Made by a program: the position numbers and the translations under genes. Below, piece by piece: positions 43,717 through 51,508 of a DNA stretch of 64,000 nucleotides. Numbering within the stretch: position 1 is the stretch's first letter; the number at the start of each line of letters is the position of its first letter. The notes under the pieces were generated by a model that was not told the DNA's origin, made no database searches, and saw only the letters and a program-made list of their open reading frames with translations. Source of the stretch: Paraburkholderia nodosa DSM 21604 (GTDB lineage Bacteria > Pseudomonadota > Gammaproteobacteria > Burkholderiales > Burkholderiaceae); assembly GCF_000519185.1 (NCBI RefSeq), contig NZ_JAFA01000024.1, positions 1 to 64,000 on the forward strand. The letters are read 5' to 3'.

Positions 43717-44613
43717 TTACTCGAACGCACCGATGCGACGCAGGTTGCTGAAGTTCATCCAGATGAAGAACGCGCGGCCCACAACGTTCGCGTCGGGCAC
43801 GAAGCCCCAGTAGCGGCTGTCCGCGCTGTTGTCGCGGTTGTCGCCCATCATGAAGTAATGGCCCGCCGGCACCTTGCAGATCACGCCGCGCGCGTTGTAC
43901 TGGCAGTTGTCGCGATACGGATAATCCTCTGCGCCCACGATGAACGGCGGCACCGCGGGGTTGTTGAGGATGTTGTTCTTGCGGCCGTTGCCGAGGTCTT
44001 CGGTGAACTGCTTCGCGTAGCCAATGCGCTCTTCGTCGAAGAAGTCGCTCTGCGGTACTTCCGGCACCGGCTTGCCATTGATCGTGAGCTGCTTGTCCTG
44101 ATAGGCGACCACGTCGCCCGGCAGGCCGATCACGCGCTTGATGTAGTCGACCGACTCATCCTTCGGATAGCGGAACACGACCACGTCGCCGCGCTCGAGC
44201 GGCCGGCCCTGGGTGAGCTTCGTGTTCGTGATCGGCAGGCGAATGCCGTAGTCGAACTTGTTCACGAGGATGAAGTCACCCACGAGCAGCGTGGGCACCA
44301 TCGAACCCGACGGAATCTTGAACGGCTCGACGACGAACGAGCGCACGAGGAACACGATCAGGATGACGGGGAAGAAGCTCGCCGTGTACTCGAGCCACCA
44401 CGGCTGGCGCAGCTTGTCGTTGCGCAGGTTCTGACGCGTGACAGGCGCGTTTTCATCGGCGAAGCGCTCGCCCACACGCTCCTGCTGACGGTCGAACTCC
44501 GCGACCGCCGCATCGGCGGCGAGGCGCCGGCGCGGCATGAACACCAGTTTGTCTGCAACCCACGCAACGCCCGTCAAGATGACGAGCACAAAGAGTATCA
44601 GCGCAAAATTCAT
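43717..44613 (-). CDS. lepB: Signal peptidase I LepB
   Basis: Inner-membrane serine protease that removes signal peptides from secreted proteins. It has 298 residues with two N-terminal membrane segments (about 3-24 and 78-96). The Ser-Lys dyad is Ser104 in KIPSGSMVPTLL and Lys159 in DYIKRVIGLPGD; GDNRDNSADSRYWGFV near the C-terminus is the family signature. ATG at 44613, 33 bp after lepA. Confidence 0.97.
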   Translation of the reverse strand: MNFALILFVLVILTGVAWVADKLVFMPRRRLAADAAVAEFDRQQERVGERFADENAPVTRQNLRNDKLRQPWWLEYTASFFPVILIVFLVRSFVVEPFKIPSGSMVPTLLVGDFILVNKFDYGIRLPITNTKLTQGRPLERGDVVVFRYPKDESVDYIKRVIGLPGDVVAYQDKQLTINGKPVPEVPQSDFFDEERIGYAKQFTEDLGNGRKNNILNNPAVPPFIVGAEDYPYRDNCQYNARGVICKVPAGHYFMMGDNRDNSADSRYWGFVPDANVVGRAFFIWMNFSNLRRIGAFE

Positions 44614-44646
44614 GTAGAGATCCGTTGTCCGGCTTATTTGCGTTAC

Positions 44647-46440
44647 TTATTTATCTTCGACACGAAGGATGGCGAGGAAGGCCTCTTGCGGAATCTCGAC
44701 CGAGCCGACCTGCTTCATCCGCTTCTTGCCTTCCTTCTGCTTTTCGAGCAGCTTCTTCTTACGCGTGATGTCGCCGCCGTAGCACTTGGCCAGCACGTTC
44801 TTGCGCAGCGCCTTGATGTTCTCGCGCGCGACGATGTGCGCGCCGATCGCGGCCTGAATGGCCACGTCGTACATCTGGCGCGGAATGATCTCGCGCATCT
44901 TCGCCGCGACTTCGCGGCCGCGGTACTGCGACTGCGAACGGTGGACGATGATGGACAGCGCATCGACCTTGTCGCCGTTGATCAGCATGTCGACCTTCAC
45001 GACGTCCGAAGTGCGGTACTCCTTGAACTCGTAGTCCATCGACGCGTAGCCGCGCGACACCGACTTCAGACGGTCGAAGAAGTCGAGCACGATTTCCGCC
45101 ATCGGAATTTCGTACGTGAGCTGCACCTGGCGGCCGTGGTACTGCATGTTGATCTGGTTGCCGCGCTTGTTCGTACAGAGCGTGATGACCGAACCCACGT
45201 ACTCTTGCGGCATGTACAGGTTCACGGTCACGATCGGCTCGCGGACCTCGGCGATCTTCGAGGGCTCCGGCATCTTCGCCGGATTCTCGACCTTGATCGT
45301 GCTGCCGTCCGCCTGTACGACCTCGTACACCACGGTAGGCGCCGTGGTGATGAGGTCCATGTCGAACTCGCGCTCGAGACGCTCCTGCACGATTTCCATG
45401 TGCAAGAGACCGAGGAAGCCGCAACGGAAGCCGAAGCCCAGCGCCTGCGAAACTTCCGGCTCGTATTGCAGCGAAGCGTCGTTGAGCTTGAGCTTTTCGA
45501 GCGATTCGCGCAGCGCGTCGTACTGGTTCGCCTCGACCGGATAGAGACCCGCGAACACCTGCGGCTTCACTTCCTTGAAGCCCGGCAGCGGCTCGGCGGC
45601 CGGCTTGGTCGCGAGCGTGACGGTGTCGCCCACCTTGGTCGCAGCGAGTTCCTTGATGCCGGCGATGATGAAGCCCACCTGCCCCGCCGAAAGCTCCTCG
45701 AGATTGCGCGACTTCGGCGAGAACACGCCGACGTGCTCGACCGGATACTGCGCGCCGGTGGCCATCAGCTTGATCTTGTCCTTCGGACGCAGCGTGCCGT
45801 TGACGATACGCACGAGCATGACCACGCCCACGTAGTTGTCGAACCACGAGTCGATGATGAGCGCCTGCAGCGGCGCTTGCGGATCGCCCTCGGGCGGCGG
45901 CACCTTGACGATGAGCGCTTCGAGCACGTCTTCCACGCCGAGGCCGGTCTTCGCGCTGCAGCGCGTGGCGTCGGTGGCGTCGATGCCGATCACGTCCTCG
46001 ATTTCTTCGATGGCGTTTTCGGGGTTGGCGGCGGGCAGGTCGATCTTGTTGAGCACCGGCACGACTTCCACGCCGAGTTCGATCGCGGTGTAGCAGTTCG
46101 CCACCGTCTGCGCCTCGACGCCCTGGCTCGCGTCCACCACGAGCAGCGCGCCCTCGCACGCAGAGAGCGAGCGGCTCACCTCGTAGGAGAAGTCGACGTG
46201 CCCCGGCGTGTCGATCAGGTTCAGGTTGTAGACCTTGCCGTCACGCGCCTTGTAGGTGAGCGCAGCGGTCTGCGCCTTGATGGTGATGCCGCGCTCGCGC
46301 TCGAGATCCATCGAGTCGAGCACCTGCGATTCCATTTCGCGGTCGGACAAGCCGCCGCACAGCTGGATGATGCGATCGGCGAGCGTCGACTTGCCATGGT
46401 CGATGTGCGCAATGATCGAGAAGTTACGAATATGATCCAT
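44647..46440 (-). CDS. lepA: Elongation factor 4 LepA
   Basis: Ribosome-binding GTPase implicated in translation initiation/back-translocation. It has 597 residues (E. coli 599). GTPase motifs HIDHGKST, DTPGHVDF and NKIDLPAA are at the N-terminus, EF-G-like domains follow, and the LepA-specific C-terminal domain ends with KRMKQVGSVEIPQEAFLAIL. ATG at 46440. A terminator-like hairpin sits immediately upstream, so lepA expression may depend on readthrough or a promoter within the preceding 180 bp. Confidence 0.98.
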   Translation of the reverse strand: MDHIRNFSIIAHIDHGKSTLADRIIQLCGGLSDREMESQVLDSMDLERERGITIKAQTAALTYKARDGKVYNLNLIDTPGHVDFSYEVSRSLSACEGALLVVDASQGVEAQTVANCYTAIELGVEVVPVLNKIDLPAANPENAIEEIEDVIGIDATDATRCSAKTGLGVEDVLEALIVKVPPPEGDPQAPLQALIIDSWFDNYVGVVMLVRIVNGTLRPKDKIKLMATGAQYPVEHVGVFSPKSRNLEELSAGQVGFIIAGIKELAATKVGDTVTLATKPAAEPLPGFKEVKPQVFAGLYPVEANQYDALRESLEKLKLNDASLQYEPEVSQALGFGFRCGFLGLLHMEIVQERLEREFDMDLITTAPTVVYEVVQADGSTIKVENPAKMPEPSKIAEVREPIVTVNLYMPQEYVGSVITLCTNKRGNQINMQYHGRQVQLTYEIPMAEIVLDFFDRLKSVSRGYASMDYEFKEYRTSDVVKVDMLINGDKVDALSIIVHRSQSQYRGREVAAKMREIIPRQMYDVAIQAAIGAHIVARENIKALRKNVLAKCYGGDITRKKKLLEKQKEGKKRMKQVGSVEIPQEAFLAILRVEDK

Positions 46441-46456
46441 TCAGTACCGATCAAGC

Positions 46457-46492
46457 GAAAAAGGCGCGCCCCAACGATTGCGTGGCACGCCT
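46457..46492 (-). terminator. Terminator-like hairpin just upstream of lepA
   Basis: Minus-strand 9-bp stem AGGCGTGCC / GGCGCGCCT (46492-46462, one U-G pair), then TTTTT (46462-46457). It lies between the thioredoxin-fold gene and lepA, only 17 nt before the lepA ATG. Confidence 0.75.
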
Positions 46493-46615
46493 CGTAAACA
46501 GATGAAAAACCGGACTATTTTAGCCGAAAAGGGGTCCCACGGGCGAACCATCCGGTGATGTAACGGATGTGTCATGGCGCGACGCAGATGTCCCGCGGCG
46601 TGCCGGCCGTTAGTT

Positions 46616-46951
46616 TCACGCACCGCCCGTCGGAGCCGGCGGTGCGCTCGGTGCGCCAGGACCCAGGCCCAGCGTCGCGCGCACGCGCGCCTCGTCGAGG
46701 CGGTAGTGACACAGCTCGATGCCGTCGCAAAGGAGCACCGGCACGAGTTCGTCGTAACGGGCCTGGAGCGCGGGGTCGGAATCGACATCGACGACGTCGA
46801 GCCGCGCGCCCGCCGCTGCGACTAGCGGCTCGAGCGCCACGCGCATGTCCTCGCACAGATGACACCACGCGCGCCCGTAGAGCACGAGGTGCGCGCTCGT
46901 CCGTTCGAGCGCGCCCGGCGCCGCCGACGCAGACCGCATGGGTGTGCGCAT
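46616..46951 (-). CDS. Glutaredoxin-like (thioredoxin-fold, DUF836-type) protein
   Basis: Small redox-fold protein of 111 residues. The fold starts HLVLYGRAWCHLCEDMR with Cys30-His-Leu-Cys33, followed by VDVDSDPALQARYDELVPVLL (cis-Pro region) typical of glutaredoxin-like DUF836 proteins. The C-terminus is Pro/Ala/Gly-rich. Reaction unknown; a thiol-disulfide role is inferred. ATG at 46951 is 5 bp from the mucD stop, so co-translation is likely; ATG at 46939 is an alternative start. Confidence 0.82.
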   Translation of the reverse strand: MRTPMRSASAAPGALERTSAHLVLYGRAWCHLCEDMRVALEPLVAAAGARLDVVDVDSDPALQARYDELVPVLLCDGIELCHYRLDEARVRATLGLGPGAPSAPPAPTGGA

Positions 46952-46956
46952 CGGCG

Positions 46957-48474
46957 TTACTTCTGCCCCGGCGCGCGCGGACGCAACGGCACGAACTGCG
47001 TGTTGTCGCCGCGACGCACGAGCACCGCCACCATCTTCTGCGGGTCGAGATGCGCGGTCACCTCCTGGAACTGCTTCGCACTGGTGATATCCGTGTCGCC
47101 CACGCGCAGGATGATGTCGCCCTTCTGCAGGCCGGCGCGCTGTGCGGGGCCATCCACCGCGTCCACCATCGCGCCACCCTTGATCTTGAGCTGGGCGAGC
47201 TGGTCGGCGGGGATATCGACCACCGCGATACCGAGCGCGTTCAACGCGCGCGGCTTGGGCTCGGGCGCCTTTTTCTGGTCGGCCTTCGCACTCTTGTCGG
47301 TCTGCATCTCGGCGATCGTGATCGGCAGATCGCGCGTTGCGCCCTTGCGCCAGACCGTCACGGTCGCCTTGGTGCCCGGCTTCGTGTCGCCGACCATGCG
47401 CGGCAGGTCGGTCGCGGCGTCGACGCTCACGCCGTTGAACTTCAGGATGATGTCACCCGGCTGGATGCCCGCCTTGTCGGCCGGGCCGCCCGGCTCGACG
47501 CTGGAGACGAGCGCGCCTTGCGCCTTGGGCAAACCGAGCGAGTCGGCCACGTCCTTCGTCACCTCGCCGATGGCCACGGCAATGCGGCCGCGCGTGACCT
47601 TGCCCGTGGACTTGAGCTGATCCGCCACGCGCATCGCCTCGTCGATCGGAATCGCGAACGAGATGCCCATGAAACCACCGGTGCGGCTATAGATCTGCGA
47701 GTTGATGCCGATCACCTCGCCCTGCATGTTGATGAGCGGACCGCCCGAGTTGCCGGGATTCACGGCCACATCGGTCTGGATGAACGGCAAATAGTCGCCC
47801 GTGTCGCGCCCTTTCGCGCTCACGATGCCCGCCGTCACGGTGTTCTCGAGGCCGAACGGCGAACCGATCGCCACGACCCACTCGCCCACGCGCACCTTGT
47901 TCGAATCGCCCATCGTCACGGCCGGCAGATTCGCGGCCTGGATCTTCACGACGGCAACGTCGGTGCGGTCGTCCACGCCGATCAGCTTGGCCTTGAATTC
48001 GCGCTTGTCGGTGAGCGTCACGTAGATGCTGTCCGCGTCGTCGACCACGTGCGCGTTGGTCATCACGTAGCCGTCGCTCGAGAGGATGAAACCCGAGCCG
48101 ACGCCGCTATTCTGTTCGGTGTCGTTGCCGCTGTCCGGGCCGGAGTCCGAACCGCCACCCTGACTTCCGCCCTGGCTGCCACCCTGGCCGCCGCCCTGCC
48201 CACCCTGCGGCCCTTGCGGGAGCGGGATGCCAAAGAAGCGGCGGAAGAATTCCGACATGTCGCCTTGATCCATGCCCGGTGGCAGGCCGCGCTGAGCTGA
48301 GGAGACACGCGTGGTGGTGCGGATATTGACGACCGACGGCCCCACTTTGTCCACGAGGTCGGCGAAGTCGGGCAGGTTGGCAGCCGGCGCCGCCGATGCC
48401 ACATGCGGTGCGAACGGCAGGCACGCCGCCACGACCGCGGCCGCGAAGAATTTGCGCAGCGGGAGAATCGTCAT
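46957..48474 (-). CDS. mucD: DegP/MucD-type periplasmic serine protease (HtrA)
   Basis: Periplasmic chaperone-protease of the extracytoplasmic stress response. It has 505 residues with a signal peptide (about 1-28, VASA-A). The catalytic triad is His in TNAHVVDDAD, Asp in DRTDVAVVKI and Ser in GNSGGPL. Two PDZ domains follow (about 290-375 and 400-490). A Gly/Gln/Ser-rich loop at about 88-115 precedes the protease core. ATG at 48474, 24 bp after rseB. Placement after rpoE-rseA-rseB matches the Pseudomonas algU-mucABD layout. Confidence 0.95.
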   Translation of the reverse strand: MTILPLRKFFAAAVVAACLPFAPHVASAAPAANLPDFADLVDKVGPSVVNIRTTTRVSSAQRGLPPGMDQGDMSEFFRRFFGIPLPQGPQGGQGGGQGGSQGGSQGGGSDSGPDSGNDTEQNSGVGSGFILSSDGYVMTNAHVVDDADSIYVTLTDKREFKAKLIGVDDRTDVAVVKIQAANLPAVTMGDSNKVRVGEWVVAIGSPFGLENTVTAGIVSAKGRDTGDYLPFIQTDVAVNPGNSGGPLINMQGEVIGINSQIYSRTGGFMGISFAIPIDEAMRVADQLKSTGKVTRGRIAVAIGEVTKDVADSLGLPKAQGALVSSVEPGGPADKAGIQPGDIILKFNGVSVDAATDLPRMVGDTKPGTKATVTVWRKGATRDLPITIAEMQTDKSAKADQKKAPEPKPRALNALGIAVVDIPADQLAQLKIKGGAMVDAVDGPAQRAGLQKGDIILRVGDTDITSAKQFQEVTAHLDPQKMVAVLVRRGDNTQFVPLRPRAPGQK

Positions 48475-48498
48475 ATCGAAGTCAGCCGAAGGAAGGAG

Positions 48499-49560
48499 TT
48501 ACCTGGGAGCCTTGTATTCTATGGCAGACGCGAACTGCTGCAACGTGGTCTGGGGCACTTCGCCAAGCAACGTGATGAAGTAATCGCCGCTGCGCTTCAC
48601 GAGCACGTGGGTCGCGCCACTGCTGCCCGAGCCTTCCTTGCGACTGTTGTTCTTGACCGGCTCGATAAACACGGAGAGTGTGGACAGTCCGTCGGAGAAT
48701 ACGGCCTGATCGACCGGGATGGGCGGATCGCTCGCGTCGCGCGCCGCCATCGGCCGACGCACTTCGCGAATCTTCTGGAACCCCGGTGCGGCCTGGCCAA
48801 ACGACCAGCCCTGCGCTTCGATGTCGACCGGCTGGAGCGGCGGGCGCACCACGTTCCAGCCCTCGATATTGCGCATACCGTTCACGATAGGCGTCTTGTC
48901 GACCGGACCGCCGATGCGCACCTGCGTGAACGCGAGCTGCTGGAGCACCTGGCCGTTCGACGGGTCGAGCATCTGCGAACGCAGCAGCAGACCGGTTTTC
49001 GCGTCCGCCCACAGCTTGTAGGCAAAGCGGAAATTGTCCTTCGGGTCTAGCTGGATCACCTGGCTGTCGAGGCCCGCCACCCGGTCGTTGCCGAGCATCT
49101 TCGGCTCGTAGACGCCCAGCACCTGGTCGCCGCTCGTGGAAAGCAGCGCCGGGAAAGCGTCCTTGTTCTGGCGCTTTTCGACGACGAGCAGCTTGCGCTC
49201 GGGCACGAAGGTATAGAGATCGTCGTTGTGGCGCAGCATCGTGCGCGGCTTGCCGTCGAGGCTTTCGAGCTTTTCGAACTCGCCATCCTGCTTCGAGGCG
49301 TAGTGCGTGATGCGCGAGGACTGCACGAACTCGCCGCGCTGGTAGACGAAGGTGCCTTCGTAATTTTGCTGCTGGGCGGCCTGCTGGATGCGGTCGAGCA
49401 GCTGTGCCGCGCCCTGGCGCGCGGCGGCATCGGCCGCGGACGCGCCTTGCGCGTGGGCACGCGGGGCGACAGACAGTGCGGTGAACATCACGGCTGCACA
49501 GCAAAGGAATGCCGGCAACCGCCCCCAGATTGTCTTTTTATTCAACCGCAATGTCTGCAT
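48499..49560 (-). CDS. rseB: RseB/MucB, periplasmic sigma-E regulatory protein
   Basis: Periplasmic protein that binds RseA and shields it from cleavage, sensing mislocalised envelope lipoproteins or LPS. It has 353 residues with signal peptide about 1-37 (RAHA-Q). The large domain contains YEGTFVYQRGEFVQSSRITH and KPRTMLRHNDDLYTF, the small domain includes HVLVKRSGDYFITLLGEVP. ATG at 49560 is used; a TTG one codon earlier is possible. Five bases separate it from rseA. Confidence 0.94.
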   Translation of the reverse strand: MQTLRLNKKTIWGRLPAFLCCAAVMFTALSVAPRAHAQGASAADAAARQGAAQLLDRIQQAAQQQNYEGTFVYQRGEFVQSSRITHYASKQDGEFEKLESLDGKPRTMLRHNDDLYTFVPERKLLVVEKRQNKDAFPALLSTSGDQVLGVYEPKMLGNDRVAGLDSQVIQLDPKDNFRFAYKLWADAKTGLLLRSQMLDPSNGQVLQQLAFTQVRIGGPVDKTPIVNGMRNIEGWNVVRPPLQPVDIEAQGWSFGQAAPGFQKIREVRRPMAARDASDPPIPVDQAVFSDGLSTLSVFIEPVKNNSRKEGSGSSGATHVLVKRSGDYFITLLGEVPQTTLQQFASAIEYKAPR

Positions 49561-49565
49561 CAAAC

Positions 49566-50207
49566 TTATTGGCCTTGCGTGGTAAGAGCGGCTGAGCGGA
49601 CGTACGGCATGGAGTCCGACATGACCGGTTGCTGCGCGAACTGCTGGTGCGCCTGCAGATATTCGTCGAGCCGCGCGTCGCGGATGATGTTACCGTCCTG
49701 ACCGCCCGCGACAGGCGCTGGCGTGGTGTTCATCGCCACGCGCTGCACGCCGTCGCCCTGCGACTGCACGGCGGCGATTTGCGGCGCGCCGGCCATGCCC
49801 ACGCCGCGCATTTGCGGCATGACGATCCACGTGAGCGTGGCGGCGGCCGCCGCCACGGCCAGCGACGGCATCACGCGACGGCGCAGCGCCAGAATGCGGC
49901 CCACGCGCCCGTTGCGGCCAGCCTGCGCCTGCGGCAGCGCGGCGGGTGCGAGCAGATGCGGCTCCGCTTCGAAGCGCGCCGCGAAACCCGTCATGAAAGC
50001 GCGGCTTGCCGCCTGGCTGAGGGCCAGATCGTCAGAACGCAGCACGTCGCCGATCAGGTGGTACTCCGACCAGGCTGCGCGCCCTTCGCCGTCGAGTTCC
50101 AGATAATTTCCGTTCAGATGCTCCTGCGCCGACGCTTCACCGTCGACGAAGGCGGACAGACGCTCGCCGCGCGAGCTTGATACCGATTGCATCGAGACCG
50201 AACCCAT
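49566..50207 (-). CDS. rseA: RseA/MucA anti-sigma factor
   Basis: Inner-membrane anti-sigma factor that holds RpoE until regulated proteolysis releases it. With the ATG at 50207 it has 213 residues. The N-terminal sigma-binding domain begins RGERLSAFVDGEASAQE and contains WSEYHLIGDVLRS; a membrane segment lies at about 108-130 (PSLAVAAAAATLTWIVMP); the rest is periplasmic. I choose 50207 because GGGGAG is five nt upstream; ATGs at 50219 and 50192 are alternatives. Between rpoE (90 bp) and rseB (5 bp). Confidence 0.92.
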   Translation of the reverse strand: MGSVSMQSVSSSRGERLSAFVDGEASAQEHLNGNYLELDGEGRAAWSEYHLIGDVLRSDDLALSQAASRAFMTGFAARFEAEPHLLAPAALPQAQAGRNGRVGRILALRRRVMPSLAVAAAAATLTWIVMPQMRGVGMAGAPQIAAVQSQGDGVQRVAMNTTPAPVAGGQDGNIIRDARLDEYLQAHQQFAQQPVMSDSMPYVRSAALTTQGQ

Positions 50208-50297
50208 GATGCTCCCCATTCCCTAACAGACGTCCCTTTGACACCAACTCATTCTGGTGAATCGCGTCGCCGCCCGGGGCGAAGCTGGTGCTTCTTC

Positions 50298-50897
50298 TTA
50301 CCAGCGCTTGCCTTCCGGAGTGTCCAGCAGCGGACGCAATTTTGCCGCAATGGCTTCCCGAGCGCGGAAAATTCTCGATCTGACGGTGCCGATCGGGCAC
50401 CCCATCATCTCGGCGATTTCCTCGTAGCTTAGGCCTTCTATTTCCCGAAGCGTAATGGCGGTGCGCAGCTCTTCCGGTAAAACCGCCATCGCAGCATTGA
50501 CCGTCTGTGCGATCTGCTTGCTCATCAACATCGACTCGGGCGTATTGATATCCCTTAGTTGATCGGCGTCCGAGAAAGTTTCCGCTTCTTCAGCATCTGC
50601 CTCGGTAGAAGTCGGCGCGCGTCTTCCCTGGGTCGCAAGGTAGTTCTTCGCCGTATTGACAGCAATCCGGTACAACCACGTATAGAAAGCCGATTCGCCA
50701 CGAAACTGCGGTAGTGCGCGGTAAGCCTTGATAAAGGCGTCCTGGGCCACGTCCTCGACCTCGGCGGGGTCCCGCACGAGGCGCGAGATCAGCCGGATGA
50801 TCTTGCGGTGGTATTTCGAGACCAGGAGCTCGAACGCGGCCTTGTCGCCTTTTTGCACGCGCTCGACCAGAACCTGATCAATTTCTTTTTCGCTCAC
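50298..50897 (-). CDS. rpoE: Extracytoplasmic stress sigma factor RpoE (AlgU)
   Basis: ECF sigma factor for the envelope-stress regulon. It has 199 residues. Region 2 has DVAQDAFIKAYRALPQFRGESAFYTWLYRIA (quoted here only in part: AYRALPQFRGESAFYTWLYR) and region 4 LREIEGLSYEEIAEMMGCPIG. The start is GTG at 50897, giving VSEKEIDQVLVERVQKGD, the conserved N-terminus of the beta-proteobacterial protein. Upstream are two overlapping palindromes and a TACAAT box. Located downstream of the fab cluster, as in other Burkholderiales. Confidence 0.96.
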   Translation of the reverse strand: MSEKEIDQVLVERVQKGDKAAFELLVSKYHRKIIRLISRLVRDPAEVEDVAQDAFIKAYRALPQFRGESAFYTWLYRIAVNTAKNYLATQGRRAPTSTEADAEEAETFSDADQLRDINTPESMLMSKQIAQTVNAAMAVLPEELRTAITLREIEGLSYEEIAEMMGCPIGTVRSRIFRAREAIAAKLRPLLDTPEGKRW

Positions 50898-50938
50898 CTG
50901 AAAAATCCGTTAGCACATGAAGTAGACGTGGGGGCACC

Positions 50939-50988
50939 ATTGTAGCGTCCTCGCCACGGTCTCACGTTACGTGAGTAACAGCGGTTAC
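50939..50988 (-). promoter_or_regulatory. Overlapping palindromes and -10 box upstream of rpoE
   Basis: CTCACGT-T-ACGTGAG (50961-50975) and GTAAC-AGCG-GTTAC (50975-50988) are adjacent inverted repeats sharing one base. On the minus strand TACAAT (50944-50939) lies 16 bp after the first, and would start transcription near 50932, about 35 nt before the rpoE GTG. No good -35 and no clear sigma-E promoter was found. Confidence 0.45.
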
Positions 50989-51010
50989 AAGCTTTACAGC
51001 GAAAGGAAGC

Positions 51011-51508
51011 TCAGCGACCGGCCGCGCTGCGCGCGCGCACGGCGAGTGTGCGGAAGGCTTCTGCCGGAATGGCGTCGGCGGCGACGAGAATCGTCGTGCG
51101 GCGTGCGCCCTGCTCCACGACGAGCGCGAGCAGCCATGCGCCCCATTGCGACGCGCCCGCAAGGCGCCCGGCCGCGAGGCAGGCGCCATCGCGCGACCAC
51201 GCCACCAGAAAATCTGACCCGATTTCGAGGAAGGCCGGTTGCTTGCGTCGCCACGCCGCAGCCGCGAGGCCGCCGGTCGCGAGGAACGCCAGCGTGACCG
51301 GCAAGGCTTGCCAGGCGCCGAACCAGGGGACGAGCGTCGTGTAGACGGCGGTCGCGGCCACGCCCAAACCCGCGGCAACGAGCAGTTGCAGCGCACGCGA
51401 TGGACGCAGGGAAAGAAGCGGCGCGCCCGCGCGCCGCGAGGGGAAAGCAGGAGGAACGCGGCCGGCCGAAGCATTCGGCGCGGCCGCTGTCTCGTCGTGC
51501 GGGATCAA
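51011..51508 (-). CDS. YgfX (CptA)-like two-helix membrane protein
   Basis: Protein of 165 residues with a basic N-terminus, two predicted membrane helices (about 39-60 and 64-82) and a soluble beta-rich C-terminal part ending ILVAADAIPAEAFRTLAVRAR. This layout and the ending resemble YgfX, the inner-membrane partner of SdhE in E. coli described as a toxin affecting cytoskeleton proteins; the function in this group is not established. There is no ATG; TTG at 51508 overlaps the fabF stop (TTGA), which supports coupling. A longer frame to 51622 runs antiparallel-free inside fabF and is rejected. Family call is by eye. Confidence 0.6.
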   Translation of the reverse strand: MIPHDETAAAPNASAGRVPPAFPSRRAGAPLLSLRPSRALQLLVAAGLGVAATAVYTTLVPWFGAWQALPVTLAFLATGGLAAAAWRRKQPAFLEIGSDFLVAWSRDGACLAAGRLAGASQWGAWLLALVVEQGARRTTILVAADAIPAEAFRTLAVRARSAAGR

